64,000 nucleotides of DNA from Commensalibacter intestini A911 (GCF_000231445.1 NZ_AGFR01000003.1:310001-374000), one strand, 5' to 3'. Positions 19,117 to 28,962 are shown, numbered from the stretch's first letter. The notes: a model not told the origin generated them from the letters alone. A program made the numbers and translations.

Positions 19117-19824
19117 TTAGCGATGATTGACTTTGTTGGCTAAGTAATCTCCCAACCATTGAATGGCAGAAATCATAATAACAAGTAAAACAATCACGAT
19201 ACCCATGATATCAGATCTAAATTGTTGGTAACCATATTGAATGGCATAACGTCCTAATCCGCCAGCACCAATGGTTCCAGCCATAGCAGAAATTCCAATA
19301 ATAAGAATGATTGTAACGGTGAAACCAGAGATTAACCCTGGTAGGGCTTCTGGTAAAAGAACATCCCAAATAATACGTTTTCTACTTCCGCCCATAGCTT
19401 GAACAGCTTCTATTAGTCCTTTATCTACTTCTTTTAAGGAAACTTCAGCAATTCGTGTAAAATAAGGGATCGTTGCAATTGAAAGGGGAATAATAGCAGC
19501 TTCTGTTCCAATGGCTGTTCCGACTAAAAATCGAGTAACAGGAATTAAAGCGACTAGTAGAATAATAAAAGGGATAGATCGGAAAATATTAATGATTACA
19601 CTGACGATACGATTTAAAATTGGCGCAGGGCGCAGTCCATCCGGTGCAGTAATAATTAAAAATAAAGCGATAGGAAGTCCACCAATAAAAGTTAAGACCC
19701 CACAAGCAATGGTCATTTCAAAGGTTTCTACAATTGCTTTGTAAAGTTGGTCTAGTTGATATGGGGATATATTGCTAATATGGCTAATATATTGGTTAAT
19801 TTGATCGATGTTAAAGAGAGACAT
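19117..19824 (-). CDS. metI: Methionine ABC transporter permease
   Basis: Inner-membrane permease of the MetNIQ importer, 236 aa from the ATG chosen at 19824. A longer frame begins with TTG at 19848, but the ATG gives the expected N-terminus. Five hydrophobic segments and the EAA loop (EAVQAMGGSRKRIIWDVLLPEA) that contacts MetN are visible. It overlaps the metN stop by 14 bases. Substrate by homology is D/L-methionine. Confidence 0.93.
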   Translation of the reverse strand: MSLFNIDQINQYISHISNISPYQLDQLYKAIVETFEMTIACGVLTFIGGLPIALFLIITAPDGLRPAPILNRIVSVIINIFRSIPFIILLVALIPVTRFLVGTAIGTEAAIIPLSIATIPYFTRIAEVSLKEVDKGLIEAVQAMGGSRKRIIWDVLLPEALPGLISGFTVTIILIIGISAMAGTIGAGGLGRYAIQYGYQQFRSDIMGIVIVLLVIMISAIQWLGDYLANKVNHR

Positions 19825-20872
19825 AGCCAAGACTTTCAACGCTTTCAACGCCCATATCGTTTAGTGCGTCAATAGTTTTATTACAATCATCGGCGGGAAC
19901 CGCTAGAAAAGAAGTGCCAATCGGTGTTTCTCGAATATGAGAAATGCTTCCCTCAAGTAGAGATGCTGAGATATTATAATCTTTTTGCAAGTCTGCAATT
20001 AAAGGTTTTCTTACCACGGTACCCAACATAATTACGTGCAATATAGCGTAATCATTGGGTAAAGGGTCGCTATGGAGTAAACGTGTAATGCTATCAGGTA
20101 GAGTTGGACGTTCTTCGGTTAAGAGCTGCTTTGTTATGTCTGTTTTTGGATGAGAGAAAATCTGTGTAACATGACCTTCTTCAGCAATTTGACCTTTGTT
20201 TAGTACAATTACACGATCTGCTAGTAAACGAACCACACTCATTTCATGTGTGATTAAAACAATCGTTAGTTTTAGCTGTTTATTAATTTGTAATAAAAGG
20301 TCGATAATAGAACGAGTAGTTTCGGGGTCAAGCGCAGAGGTTGCTTCATCGCATAAGAGGAGAGCTGGATTTGCTGCTAAGGCGCGAGCAATCCCAACCC
20401 GTTGTTTTTGCCCACCAGAGAGCTGTGCAGGATAGTCGTTTGCTTTATCAGGTAAACCAACGAGTTCTAATAGCTCTTTTGCTCTTTCATGGTGTTTCCC
20501 TGCGTAAAGACCAGAAATTTTAAGCGGTAAAATAATATTATCAATAACGGTCTTTGCACTTAATAGGTTAAAATGTTGAAAGACCAATCCAATCCGTTGC
20601 TGTAAAGGCAAGAGTTCTTTTCGAGGTAAATTAGCAATATTTTTACCTTCAATTCGAACTTCACCAGTATCGGGTTTTTCCAAGCCTGCCAAGCAACGTA
20701 ATAATGTCGTTTTCCCAGCACCAGAACGGCCAATAATACCCATAATTTCTCCTTTTTTTACTTGAAAGGACAAATTGGATAATGCGACATGGCCACTAAA
20801 GGCACGGCAAACTTCTTTAAACTCAACAACAGGCGTGGTTGAGTTCGGGATATCAGAAGGAGATAAGGTCAT
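19811..20872 (-). CDS. metN: Methionine ABC transporter ATP-binding protein
   Basis: 353 aa ATPase of MetNIQ. Walker A GRSGAGKTTL (near residue 50), signature LSGGQKQRVGIARAL, Walker B LLLCDEATSALD and the switch His in VLITHEMSVV are all intact. Residues about 260-353 form the NIL (ACT-like) domain through which methionine inhibits transport. It lies 35 bases downstream of metQ, so the order on the minus strand is metQ-metN-metI. Confidence 0.94.
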   Translation of the reverse strand: MTLSPSDIPNSTTPVVEFKEVCRAFSGHVALSNLSFQVKKGEIMGIIGRSGAGKTTLLRCLAGLEKPDTGEVRIEGKNIANLPRKELLPLQQRIGLVFQHFNLLSAKTVIDNIILPLKISGLYAGKHHERAKELLELVGLPDKANDYPAQLSGGQKQRVGIARALAANPALLLCDEATSALDPETTRSIIDLLLQINKQLKLTIVLITHEMSVVRLLADRVIVLNKGQIAEEGHVTQIFSHPKTDITKQLLTEERPTLPDSITRLLHSDPLPNDYAILHVIMLGTVVRKPLIADLQKDYNISASLLEGSISHIRETPIGTSFLAVPADDCNKTIDALNDMGVESVESLGYVSL

Positions 20873-20907
20873 TATTACTTTTACTTGGTCAGATCATTGG
20901 TCAGAAA

Positions 20908-21729
20908 TTATTGCCATGCTGGCAAAATGGCTCCGTGATATTTGTCTTCCATTGCTTTTTTTACAGCATCAGATTGAAAACTTTCGACTAAAGTTTTGAT
21001 TTCAGGACGATTTTCATCGCCTTGTCTGACAACGATAATATTTGCATATGGATTATGTAGACGGTCTTCTTGTAAAAGCACTGATTTTGGATCTATTTTA
21101 GCAGAAATAACATAGTTTGTATTAATAGATGCCATTGTTACATCGTCTAAAGAACGAGCAAGTTGAGCTGCGTCAAGTTCAACAAAATCATAATGGTGAG
21201 GATTTTCAGAGATATCACCCAAGCTTGGTAATTTAGGGGCATCTTTTCTAAGTTTAATTAACCCTTGTTTTGCAAGAAGATTTAATGCACGACCTTGATT
21301 GGAAGGATCATTTTGAATGCCAATTTTTGCGCCATCAGGAAGATCTTTGATGTTTTTGATTTTATGAGAGTAAAATCCTAAAGGTTCAACCCATGTTTTT
21401 CCAACAACAGCTAATTTATATCCGCGTGCTTTGACTTGAGCATCCATAAAAGGAATATGTTGGAACGCATTTGCGTCAATATCTTTACCCACTAATGCTT
21501 CATTAGGAAGGTTGTAATCATCAAAATCAATAAGTTGAACGTTCAACCCTTTGGTTTTTGCGACATCTTTAGCAACAACGGCTAAATCTTCTTCTGGGCC
21601 AGAGACGACGCCAACTTTGATGGTTTCTTGTTTAGAATCTGCTGCTTTTGATTGAACAGTTACAAGCGCAGAAAAAGCAAAAGCAACAGAACCCATGATG
21701 ATAGCTCTGCGAGATAATGACGAAAACAT
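20908..21729 (-). CDS. metQ: Methionine-binding protein of the MetNIQ importer
   Basis: 273 aa NlpA/MetQ-family substrate-binding protein with a signal peptide (positive MFSSLSRRA, hydrophobic core, cleavage after SKA near residue 29). No lipobox cysteine is visible, so it appears to be a soluble periplasmic protein rather than a lipoprotein. Typical stretches are IKVGVVSGPEE, LVGKDIDANAFQHIPFM and NDPSNQGRAL. AAGGG precedes the ATG by about 9 bases. First gene of metQNI. Confidence 0.92.
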   Translation of the reverse strand: MFSSLSRRAIIMGSVAFAFSALVTVQSKAADSKQETIKVGVVSGPEEDLAVVAKDVAKTKGLNVQLIDFDDYNLPNEALVGKDIDANAFQHIPFMDAQVKARGYKLAVVGKTWVEPLGFYSHKIKNIKDLPDGAKIGIQNDPSNQGRALNLLAKQGLIKLRKDAPKLPSLGDISENPHHYDFVELDAAQLARSLDDVTMASINTNYVISAKIDPKSVLLQEDRLHNPYANIIVVRQGDENRPEIKTLVESFQSDAVKKAMEDKYHGAILPAWQ

Positions 21730-22033
21730 AAGCAGTGACCCTTGTTAATGCAAGTGAAAATGATCCGTTTGATTTAAAAATTATTTTTAACTATCTATAG
21801 GAAAATTTGAAAAAAACAATCCTTAAACTACAGTGAATGAAGATTATATCTTTTAAAAGAGGGGATAAAAAACGATTATTTTGCGCAGAAATCATTTTTT
21901 TTGATAGGAAAAATTTAAAAATACGATACAATATTTAAGGCTTTATCAAGACACAAAAGTTTTTATTGTATTCGTTAAATAAAGCGTTATTTTAAATTCT
22001 GTAACTTTATAATTATTAATTAGGATATATCCG
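21730..22033. other. Divergent promoter region between metQ and DAHP synthase
   Basis: 304 bases, very AT-rich, between divergent starts. I looked for a SAM-II or SAM-I type riboswitch upstream of metQ and saw no convincing conserved core. AGGA lies about 8 bases before the DAHP synthase ATG. No gene seen. Confidence 0.5.
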
Positions 22034-23434
22034 ATGAGTGATACTTCTTTGAAGTCTGGAGCGAAACATATTTCTTGGAAACCAGAAAGCTGGCGTGCTT
22101 TTCCAATTAAACATGTTCCAGAATATCCTGATAAATATGTCTTGGCCGAAACAGAAGAGAAATTACGTCGTTATCCACCTTTAGTGTTTGCAGGGGAAAC
22201 ACGTCGATTGAAAGAACAATTGGCGTTGGCATCCAAAGGGCAAGCTTTTGTATTGCAAGGTGGTCCATGTGCAGAAATTTTTGAAGAATTTACGGCTGAT
22301 ATTATTCGTGACGTTTTCCGCGTTATTTTGCAAATGGCAATTGTTTTAACCTATGGAGCAAAAGTGCCTGTAGTTAAAATTGGGCGTATTGCAGGGCAAT
22401 TTGCAAAGCCACGTTCATCTGATAATGAAACCAAAGGTGATGTCAGCCATATGTCTTATCGTGGTGATATTATTAATGGGATTGAATTTTCTGAAGCATC
22501 TAGAGTTCCAGATCCTAAACGAATGGAGCTTGCTTATTTCCAATCAGCAGGCACATTAAACTTGGTTCGTGCTTTTGCCACTGGGGGGTATGCAAATTTA
22601 CACGAAGTGCATCGTTGGAATCTAGATTTTGTTCAACGTTCTCCTTTAGCACAGAAATATAGTGTTTTATCTGAAAAGATTGATGAAACATTGGCATTTA
22701 TGCGTGCTTGTGGTTTGACTGGTGAGAATACACCACAAATTAAAGAAACAGATTTTTATACATCTCATGAAGCCTTGTTGCTTCCTTATGAGCAATCCTT
22801 AACCAGAATTGATTCAACTTCTGGCGAATGGTATGATTGTTCCGCACATTTCTTGTGGATTGGAGATAGAACACGTCAACCAGATGGTGCTCATGTTGAG
22901 TTTTTACGTGGGATTAAAAATCCAATTGGCATTAAAGTTGGACCAAGTGCAAATATCGAAGATTTATTAAAATTATTAGATATTTTAAATCCAGAAAATG
23001 AAGCTGGACGTATTTCTTTGATTGTAAGAATGGGGGCTGGCAAAGTTAAAGAATTGTTACCTCCTTTTGTAAAAGCAGTGACGGAATCTGGTAAGGTTGT
23101 AACATGGTTATCAGACCCAATGCATGGTAATACGATTTCTACAAGTGATGGTACTAAAACGCGTCCATTTGATTCAATCTTATCAGAGCTTATGGGCTTT
23201 TTTGATGTGATGGCATCAGAGGGGGCTATTCCTGGTGGAGTTCATGTTGAAATGACAGGAGCGAATGTAACAGAATGTATTGGTGGTGCTCATCATTTAA
23301 CAGAAGCAGACCTTGGTCAACGTTATCAAACATTCTGTGATCCACGTTTAAATGCAGAGCAATCTTTAGAAATGGCGTTTTTAGTTGCAGAAGAGTTGGC
23401 TCAACGTGATTTTGCAGCAAATAAAAAGAAATAA
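22034..23434 (+). CDS. Class II DAHP synthase
   Basis: First enzyme of the shikimate pathway: condenses phosphoenolpyruvate with erythrose 4-phosphate. 466 aa, the plant/Mycobacterium-like class II type. Motifs: VLQGGPCAE (metal Cys), [11 protein letters not shown] (PEP binding), [21 protein letters not shown] and LSDPMHGNT. Often named aroG or aroF in different species, so I leave the symbol empty. The stop is 23 bases before the next start, so it likely begins an operon with the phosphoribosyltransferase gene. Confidence 0.94.
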   Translation: MSDTSLKSGAKHISWKPESWRAFPIKHVPEYPDKYVLAETEEKLRRYPPLVFAGETRRLKEQLALASKGQAFVLQGGPCAEIFEEFTADIIRDVFRVILQMAIVLTYGAKVPVVKIGRIAGQFAKPRSSDNETKGDVSHMSYRGDIINGIEFSEASRVPDPKRMELAYFQSAGTLNLVRAFATGGYANLHEVHRWNLDFVQRSPLAQKYSVLSEKIDETLAFMRACGLTGENTPQIKETDFYTSHEALLLPYEQSLTRIDSTSGEWYDCSAHFLWIGDRTRQPDGAHVEFLRGIKNPIGIKVGPSANIEDLLKLLDILNPENEAGRISLIVRMGAGKVKELLPPFVKAVTESGKVVTWLSDPMHGNTISTSDGTKTRPFDSILSELMGFFDVMASEGAIPGGVHVEMTGANVTECIGGAHHLTEADLGQRYQTFCDPRLNAEQSLEMAFLVAEELAQRDFAANKKK

Positions 23435-23457
23435 TATAGGCTTTGAAAGAGCATTTT

Positions 23458-24663
23458 ATGACTGTTAATGATAATAAGCACGCTGTGGATTCTGTATTAA
23501 GTAATTTGGTTTCAGTAAAACAACCCGCGAATGCAGAGGCGGTTGCGATGCGAACAGATGCTTATTTTAATAGAACACAGCATATTGTTCAGCATTATGG
23601 CGATAAAGAAGTCGTTTATGCAGTATTCTTGCGTCGTCCTGTTTTATCAGCTCCACGTTTGGTATTACAATGGTTGGATCAGATTTTTGCAGAAGAAAAG
23701 ATTGATGCTACCTATTATGTTGCCTTTCAAGAAGGGGAATGGGTAGGTGCAGGACAGCCTATTTTATACATAAAAGGATCTTTTGCTCAGCTTGTTGTTT
23801 TAGAAACAATTTTGTTGCAAAAGCTTGGTGCGTGTTGTGTTGCAGCGTGTAATGCTTTTCAAATGGCACAGACCTTGCCAGAAGTTGATTTTATTGCAAT
23901 GGGTGCGCGTCATTGTGCTGGTTATGAAATGCAAGAATTGGTTGAATATGCAGCATGGGTTGGCACGCAAGCAGCTCAAAAAAAGAGTGGTGCAAAAGGG
24001 TTCATTGGTACAGCGAGTGCAAGTACAGCCAAGATGTTTGGACTTGATGCTGGGATGGGAACCATGCCACATGCGTTGATTGGCTATGCAGGTTCTACCG
24101 TACGTGCAGCTGAGATGTTTCATGAACAGTTTCCACAATATCAACTTGGTGTGTTGGTTGATTATTTTGGCAGAGAAGTCACAGATGGCGTAAAAGTTTG
24201 CCAACGTTTCCCAGAGTTGGCTGCGCAAGGCAAAATTTCACTACGTTTAGATACGCATGGTGGTCGATATTTAGAAGGATTAGATCGTCAGTCATCTTAC
24301 GCTTTGATTATGCGTCATGCTCCAGAAACGTTACAACGTTATTGCTCTGAAAAAGAGTTGACGGATTTAACAGGGATGGGTGTTTCAGCAGCAGCTATTT
24401 GGTGGATGCGTGAAAAGCTGGATGAAGCTGGATTTAACAAAGTTAAATTAATTGCTTCTTCTGGGTTTGATGTTGCTAAATGTCGTATGATTGCCGAGGC
24501 TAAAGCACCTGTTGATTGTATTGGAACAGGGTCATTTATTCCTACACGTTGGAGTGAGACCTATGCAACAGCAGATATTATTGCTTATAATGGCCAACCT
24601 TTAGTCAAACAAGGGCGTGAGTTTCTTATTAACTTTGCACGTCAATATGTTCCGGGCTTATAA
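23458..24663 (+). CDS. Nicotinate phosphoribosyltransferase family protein
   Basis: 401 aa from ATG 23458, which has GAAAGAG with a 6-base spacer; a TTG at 23443 in frame is less likely. Family features are MGARHCAGYEMQE, FIGTASASTAKMFG followed by GTMPHALIG, LDTHGGRYLEG, IASSGFDVAKC and CIGTGSFIP, which line up with type II phosphoribosyltransferases of NAD salvage (nicotinate or quinolinate). Exact base specificity is not proven, and the family also contains divergent members. Lies between DAHP synthase and a small acidic protein, all co-directional. Confidence 0.78.
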   Translation: MTVNDNKHAVDSVLSNLVSVKQPANAEAVAMRTDAYFNRTQHIVQHYGDKEVVYAVFLRRPVLSAPRLVLQWLDQIFAEEKIDATYYVAFQEGEWVGAGQPILYIKGSFAQLVVLETILLQKLGACCVAACNAFQMAQTLPEVDFIAMGARHCAGYEMQELVEYAAWVGTQAAQKKSGAKGFIGTASASTAKMFGLDAGMGTMPHALIGYAGSTVRAAEMFHEQFPQYQLGVLVDYFGREVTDGVKVCQRFPELAAQGKISLRLDTHGGRYLEGLDRQSSYALIMRHAPETLQRYCSEKELTDLTGMGVSAAAIWWMREKLDEAGFNKVKLIASSGFDVAKCRMIAEAKAPVDCIGTGSFIPTRWSETYATADIIAYNGQPLVKQGREFLINFARQYVPGL

Positions 24664-24685
24664 TTTAGAGATGAAGATGCGTTGT

Positions 24686-24690
24686 AGGAG
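24686..24690 (+). promoter_or_regulatory. Ribosome-binding site that fixes a TTG start
   Basis: AGGAG, 8 bases before the TTG at 24699. It is the only good Shine-Dalgarno in the gap after the phosphoribosyltransferase gene, and no ATG in the same frame lies near it. Confidence 0.65.
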
Positions 24691-24698
24691 ATTAGTCT

Positions 24699-25091
24699 TT
24701 GGATAGTCAAAAAAATGAAGCAGGTGAAGTAAAAAGTGAATATACAGTTCATGTTTTTGACCTTTCCAGTGATGCTGAAGATAAAGTCGTAGAAATTATA
24801 AATGATTTTTATAATGAAGAACATGCGACTGTTTTTGCGCATGCATATGTTCGGGCTAGTGTAGAACGTTGTCGTATTCCAGGGGCAACTAATCAAGAGA
24901 TTTTTGATGCATGGTCTGCATTTGGTGAAGATGTTAAAGTCATGAAGAAAGATGAGTTTGTCTGGAATTCTTCTGATGAAATTATGGGCTTTGTTGAGAA
25001 TGTAGCAACGCCTATGGAATGTGATTGGCGTTCGTTGGATCCTCGTCGTTTGGTTGACGAAGACGAGTTTCCAGAAGATGACGAAGAATAA
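24699..25091 (+). CDS. Small acidic protein of unknown function
   Basis: Not recognised. 130 aa, no signal peptide or membrane segment, very acidic tail (DEDEFPEDDEE). The middle EEHATVFAHAYVRASVERCR...IFDAWSAFGEDV looks like a compact alpha/beta domain. The start is TTG, set by AGGAG 8 bases upstream. It lies 35 bases after the phosphoribosyltransferase gene and 40 before the second gltX, so it probably belongs to the same transcript. An acidic protein in this spot could bind RNA-handling enzymes, but that is speculation. Confidence 0.75.
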   Translation: MDSQKNEAGEVKSEYTVHVFDLSSDAEDKVVEIINDFYNEEHATVFAHAYVRASVERCRIPGATNQEIFDAWSAFGEDVKVMKKDEFVWNSSDEIMGFVENVATPMECDWRSLDPRRLVDEDEFPEDDEE

Positions 25092-25131
25092 TACTTTTTT
25101 TGATATAATTAATTAGCGATAAGTTTTGAAG

Positions 25132-26466
25132 ATGAAATTACGTTTTGCCCCAAGTCCTACTGGTTTAATGCATGTAGGAAATGCTCGTTTAGCTGTTGCC
25201 AATGCTTTGTATGCACGCCGTCATGGCGGTAAGTTTATGTTGCGTATCGATGATACCGACGTTGAACGCTCTAAAGAAGAATATGTTCGTGAAATTCACA
25301 AAGCATTAGAATGGTTTGGCTTTTCTTGGGACGAATATATGAAACAATCTGATCGTATGGATCGTTATAATTTAGCGATTGAACGATTGAAAGAATCTGG
25401 CCGTTTATATCCATGTTTTGAAACCAAAGAAGAATTGGATTTCAAACGTGAATTACGTCGTCGTCAAAATAAGCCACCTATTTATGATCGTGCAATGTTA
25501 CGATTAACACCAGAGCAACGTGCATCAGCGGAAGCAAACGGTAAGACACCGCATTGGCGCTTTAAACTTTCTGATCGTGAAGTCAGATGGGATGATTTGG
25601 TTATGGGACAATGCCGCGTTAAATTAACGTCGATTTCTGATCCTATTATGATCAAAGCAGATGGCACGGTTCTGTATACATTAGCATCTGTGGTTGATGA
25701 TTTGGAAACGGATATTACTCACATTATTCGTGGTGAAGATCATGTAACCAATACAGGCGTTCAAATTGATTTAATTGAAGCGTTGACAGGTAAACCCAAT
25801 AATATCAAATTTGCGCATTTACCTTTATTGATGGATGCAGATGGTGGTAAACTTTCTAAACGTTTAGGCAGTGTTTCTTTGAAAGAGTTGCGTGAAGATG
25901 GTTTAGAATCAAAAGCAATTGTTTCTTATCTTGCACGTTTGGGGACTTCACGTGATCCTCAATTGCTGAATGTTGATGAATTAGCTAAAGATTATGATTT
26001 ATCAACTTATTCTCGCTCACCAGCACGTTTTGATATTCAACAAATGCTTATTTTGAATAAAAAATGTTTGCATACAATGAGTTTTGATGAAGTTAAAGAT
26101 CGTCTTCCATCTTTTATCACAGAAGAGTTCTGGCATGTTGTTCGTCCAAACATTGATTTGTTAACGGAAGCTAGATATTGGTGGGATTTGGTTCATGAGG
26201 ACATTATCCCAGAAGTTGAAGAAGAAGATAAAGAATATTTGCAACAAGCAATTGATTGTTTGCCAGAAAATCCTTGGGATGAAGAAACTTGGGGACAATG
26301 GACTGCTAAATTAAAAGAAATTAGCGGTAGAAAAGGAAAATCTTTGTTCCATCCATTGCGCATGGCATTAACACGTGAAGAAAAAGGCCCTGAAATGAAA
26401 GGGATGTTGCCATTAATGGGACGTGATCGCGTTTTACGTCGTTTGCAAGAGGCGGTTTCTCGTTAA
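25132..26466 (+). CDS. gltX2: Glutamyl-tRNA synthetase 2
   Basis: 444 aa class I synthetase beginning [21 protein letters not shown] (HIGH-type HVGN) with KLSKRLG as the KMSKS loop. It differs strongly from the copy at 660-2063 and is about 23 residues shorter, with no CxC zinc pair visible. ATG at 25132 gives the conserved N-terminus; an in-frame TTG two codons upstream is less likely. In bacteria with two GluRSs, one is often specific for tRNA-Gln, providing Glu-tRNA-Gln to GatCAB. A strong terminator follows. Confidence 0.94.
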   Translation: MKLRFAPSPTGLMHVGNARLAVANALYARRHGGKFMLRIDDTDVERSKEEYVREIHKALEWFGFSWDEYMKQSDRMDRYNLAIERLKESGRLYPCFETKEELDFKRELRRRQNKPPIYDRAMLRLTPEQRASAEANGKTPHWRFKLSDREVRWDDLVMGQCRVKLTSISDPIMIKADGTVLYTLASVVDDLETDITHIIRGEDHVTNTGVQIDLIEALTGKPNNIKFAHLPLLMDADGGKLSKRLGSVSLKELREDGLESKAIVSYLARLGTSRDPQLLNVDELAKDYDLSTYSRSPARFDIQQMLILNKKCLHTMSFDEVKDRLPSFITEEFWHVVRPNIDLLTEARYWWDLVHEDIIPEVEEEDKEYLQQAIDCLPENPWDEETWGQWTAKLKEISGRKGKSLFHPLRMALTREEKGPEMKGMLPLMGRDRVLRRLQEAVSR

Positions 26467-26496
26467 GAGAAAAATAAATAATTTAATAGTAAGAGG

Positions 26497-26528
26497 GGAG
26501 TTTAGATTGATTTCTAAACTCCTTTTTT
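26497..26528 (+). terminator. Rho-independent terminator after gltX2
   Basis: Perfect stem GGAGTTTAGA / TCTAAACTCC with a 6-base loop, followed by TTTTTT. It ends the DAHP synthase-to-gltX2 transcript, 30 bases after the gltX2 stop. Confidence 0.9.
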
Positions 26529-26548
26529 ATTTGAAACTTATATTCCCT

Positions 26549-27295
26549 TTAGTCTTCGTCAACTTTACGACCATTTAAAGGTTGAACATGTCTATTGTTA
26601 TCGTGCTGCATTAATGTTTCAAAACGATCGACTTGATCTTCAGAGACTTGAACGGGTTGTTTGAGAACAATCCAAGTTACATCTTCTAGGCATGGGGGCG
26701 TTGTTAGAGATCCTGTATAATGAAAGTAACTGGTATCTTTAGGAAGGAAGTTATTAATATTGAAAGGTTTAGTCATAACTTCTTCTTTGTTTGGTTGAGG
26801 GGAAACTACATTCCAAGCTTTTTCAAGTTCTGGGTTTTTCTTCATTCCTTCTTCGGCCATTACTGCCAACACTAATAAATGTCCATCTTTATCGGCATGA
26901 ACGAAGTGAATTTCTAAAGGGTAAGCAATCCCATGAATATGGTGCTCACTAGGGGTGTGAAAGTGAAACTGTTTCAGATAATATTTTTTATCATGAAAAA
27001 TGAGATAGTCTTTATCAGAGCTAACAATGACTTGAACGGTATGGGTATTATTAACAATATGTTCTGTTGTTAATTGATAATGGAAGGTTAAATGTTGTGT
27101 ATGTAATTTTGTGGTTTGAATGATATTGACAGGGGACTGAGACTTTCCTTGTTTACATTCTGTAAATTTAGGAGAAATATTTCCCCAATATTCAGGAGAG
27201 ATATTGCCACTATATCCCCATTGTTCTTCTGCAAATGCAGTTGGAGTAGAGATTAAAAATGAAGTAGCCAATAATAAAATATAAGGGAATTTCAT
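26549..27295 (-). CDS. Periplasmic alpha-carbonic anhydrase
   Basis: Zinc enzyme hydrating CO2 to bicarbonate. 248 aa with signal peptide MKFPYILLLATSFLISTPTAFA. Zinc ligands fall in QFHFHTPSEH and LEIHFVHAD, and YTGSLTTPPC is the alpha-class substrate-pocket motif. Two cysteines (ECKQGKSQSPVN and PPCLED) can form the disulfide seen in periplasmic members. Single gene, convergent with gltX2 and divergent from trhP. A role in pH balance in an acid-producing host is likely but inferred. Confidence 0.94.
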   Translation of the reverse strand: MKFPYILLLATSFLISTPTAFAEEQWGYSGNISPEYWGNISPKFTECKQGKSQSPVNIIQTTKLHTQHLTFHYQLTTEHIVNNTHTVQVIVSSDKDYLIFHDKKYYLKQFHFHTPSEHHIHGIAYPLEIHFVHADKDGHLLVLAVMAEEGMKKNPELEKAWNVVSPQPNKEEVMTKPFNINNFLPKDTSYFHYTGSLTTPPCLEDVTWIVLKQPVQVSEDQVDRFETLMQHDNNRHVQPLNGRKVDED

Positions 27296-27536
27296 AATAT
27301 ATAACCTGTTAAAATCACGGAATAAGTTTATTTTAAATTTTTATAATGCTATTGATTTTGTTACAATATAGCCGAATGGTTAGGGGTATAATTTATATTC
27401 ATAAAATGTTATTGGTTTCTATAAATATATTCTAAATACATTAATTTTTAACAAAGTTATTTATAAAATCATTTAAAACTCTTATATAGTTTGTTAAAAG
27501 ATCTTTCCTTTAAATTCAAAAACTAGTTGTTGGTAA

Positions 27537-28904
27537 ATGTCACATCCTTTGAAAGTTGAACTATTAAGCCCTGCGGGGACTTTAAAATCCATGCGTTATG
27601 CATTTGCTTATGGTGCGGATGCAGTATATGCGGGACAACCGCGATATAGCTTAAGAGTTCGGAATAATGAGTTTAATCATGAAAACCTGAAAATTGGTAT
27701 TGATGAAGCTCATGCTCAAGGAAAATGTTTTTATGTGGTGGTGAATATTGCGCCACATAATGCGAAATTAAAAACATTTATTAAAGATTTAGAACCAGTG
27801 GTGGCAATGGGGCCAGACGCATTGATTATGTCCGATCCTGGATTAATTATGATGGTTCGTGAAGCTTTCCCAGATATGGCTGTGCATTTATCAGTGCAGG
27901 CCAATGCGGTGAATTGGGCAACGGTTAAATTCTGGAACCAATTGGGCTTAACACGTGTGATTTTATCACGTGAATTGTCTTTAAAGGAAATTGAAGAAAT
28001 TCATCAGAATGTGCCAGAGATTGAATTGGAAGTTTTTGTTCATGGCGCATTATGTATGGCCTATTCTGGACGTTGTTTATTGTCTGGATATATTAACCAT
28101 AGAGATGCGAACCAAGGAACTTGCACCAATGCTTGTCGTTGGCAGTATGGTGTAGAAGAAGGCACTGAAAACGAAGTTGGTGAGATTGTTAGCAAGAAAT
28201 CAGCAAAGAATGAAGGTTGTTGTCAAAGTGAAGAAGAAGAGGTTCAACCAACATTAGGTGAGGGGCCATCGACTGATAAAGTATTTGTGTTACGCGAAGG
28301 CACTCGACCTGAAGAGGAAATGACTGCTTTTGAAGATGAGCATGGTACTTATATCATGAATTCTAAAGATTTACGTGCTATTCAACATGTAGAGCGTTTA
28401 GTCAATATTGGGGTTTACTCTTTGAAAATTGAAGGGCGTACGAAGTCGCATTATTATGTTGCGCGTACGGCTCAAGTTTATCGTAAAGCAATGGATGATG
28501 CGGTTGCCGGTCGTCCTTTTGATCCGAGTTTGTTAAATACATTAGAATCTTTGGCGCATCGTGGGTATACAGAAGGTTTCTTGCAACGTCATAAACATAA
28601 TGATTATCAAAATTACGAAACAGGTTCTTCGGTTTCCATTAAACAACAATTTGTTGGTGAATTTACAGGCGAACATCAAAATGGTTTGGCAGAAGTCACT
28701 GTGAAAAATCGTTTTGAAGTGGGGGATCGTTTAGAAATGATGACCCCTAAAGGCAATATCAGCTTTACGCTTGAAAAAATGGAAAATACCAAAGGCGAGG
28801 CAGCTACAATTGCTCCCGGCAATAGTCATACGGTTTATATTCCTATTGCTGATGATGTGCAGTTGGAATATGCGCTATTGATGCGGTACTTAGATGAGAA
28901 ATAA
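27537..28904 (+). CDS. trhP: Peptidase U32 family protein, TrhP-like (tRNA hydroxylation)
   Basis: 455 aa. N-terminal ELLSPAGTLKSMRYAFAYGADAVYAG and the cysteine cluster LCMAYSGRCLLSGYINHRDANQGTCTNACRW are characteristic of the YegQ/TrhP branch, as are MNSKDLRAI and SLKIEGRTKSHYYVARTAQVYR. In E. coli, TrhP takes part in prephenate-dependent 5-hydroxyuridine formation in tRNA and the cysteines probably bind an Fe-S cluster. It is not a true protease. A strong terminator follows, so it is a single-gene unit. Confidence 0.9.
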   Translation: MSHPLKVELLSPAGTLKSMRYAFAYGADAVYAGQPRYSLRVRNNEFNHENLKIGIDEAHAQGKCFYVVVNIAPHNAKLKTFIKDLEPVVAMGPDALIMSDPGLIMMVREAFPDMAVHLSVQANAVNWATVKFWNQLGLTRVILSRELSLKEIEEIHQNVPEIELEVFVHGALCMAYSGRCLLSGYINHRDANQGTCTNACRWQYGVEEGTENEVGEIVSKKSAKNEGCCQSEEEEVQPTLGEGPSTDKVFVLREGTRPEEEMTAFEDEHGTYIMNSKDLRAIQHVERLVNIGVYSLKIEGRTKSHYYVARTAQVYRKAMDDAVAGRPFDPSLLNTLESLAHRGYTEGFLQRHKHNDYQNYETGSSVSIKQQFVGEFTGEHQNGLAEVTVKNRFEVGDRLEMMTPKGNISFTLEKMENTKGEAATIAPGNSHTVYIPIADDVQLEYALLMRYLDEK

Positions 28905-28926
28905 GAGTTTTTTGTAATTTGTTTTG

Positions 28927-28962
28927 AAAGGCTGGTCTTATAAAAAAGATCAGCCTTTTTTT
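28927..28962 (+). terminator. Rho-independent terminator after trhP
   Basis: Stem AAAGGCTGGTCTT / AAGATCAGCCTTT (one G-T pair) with a 6-base A-rich loop, then a run of seven T. It separates trhP from the DUF4145 gene. Confidence 0.9.

Noticed and set aside
21730-21860. Possible SAM-II riboswitch before metQ
   Set aside because: The expected conserved core and pseudoknot pairing could not be found by eye on the minus strand; only AT-rich DNA and a Shine-Dalgarno were seen.
23800-24228. 142-codon minus-strand frame inside the phosphoribosyltransferase gene
   Set aside because: Antisense shadow of a clear gene; cysteine-rich nonsense composition.
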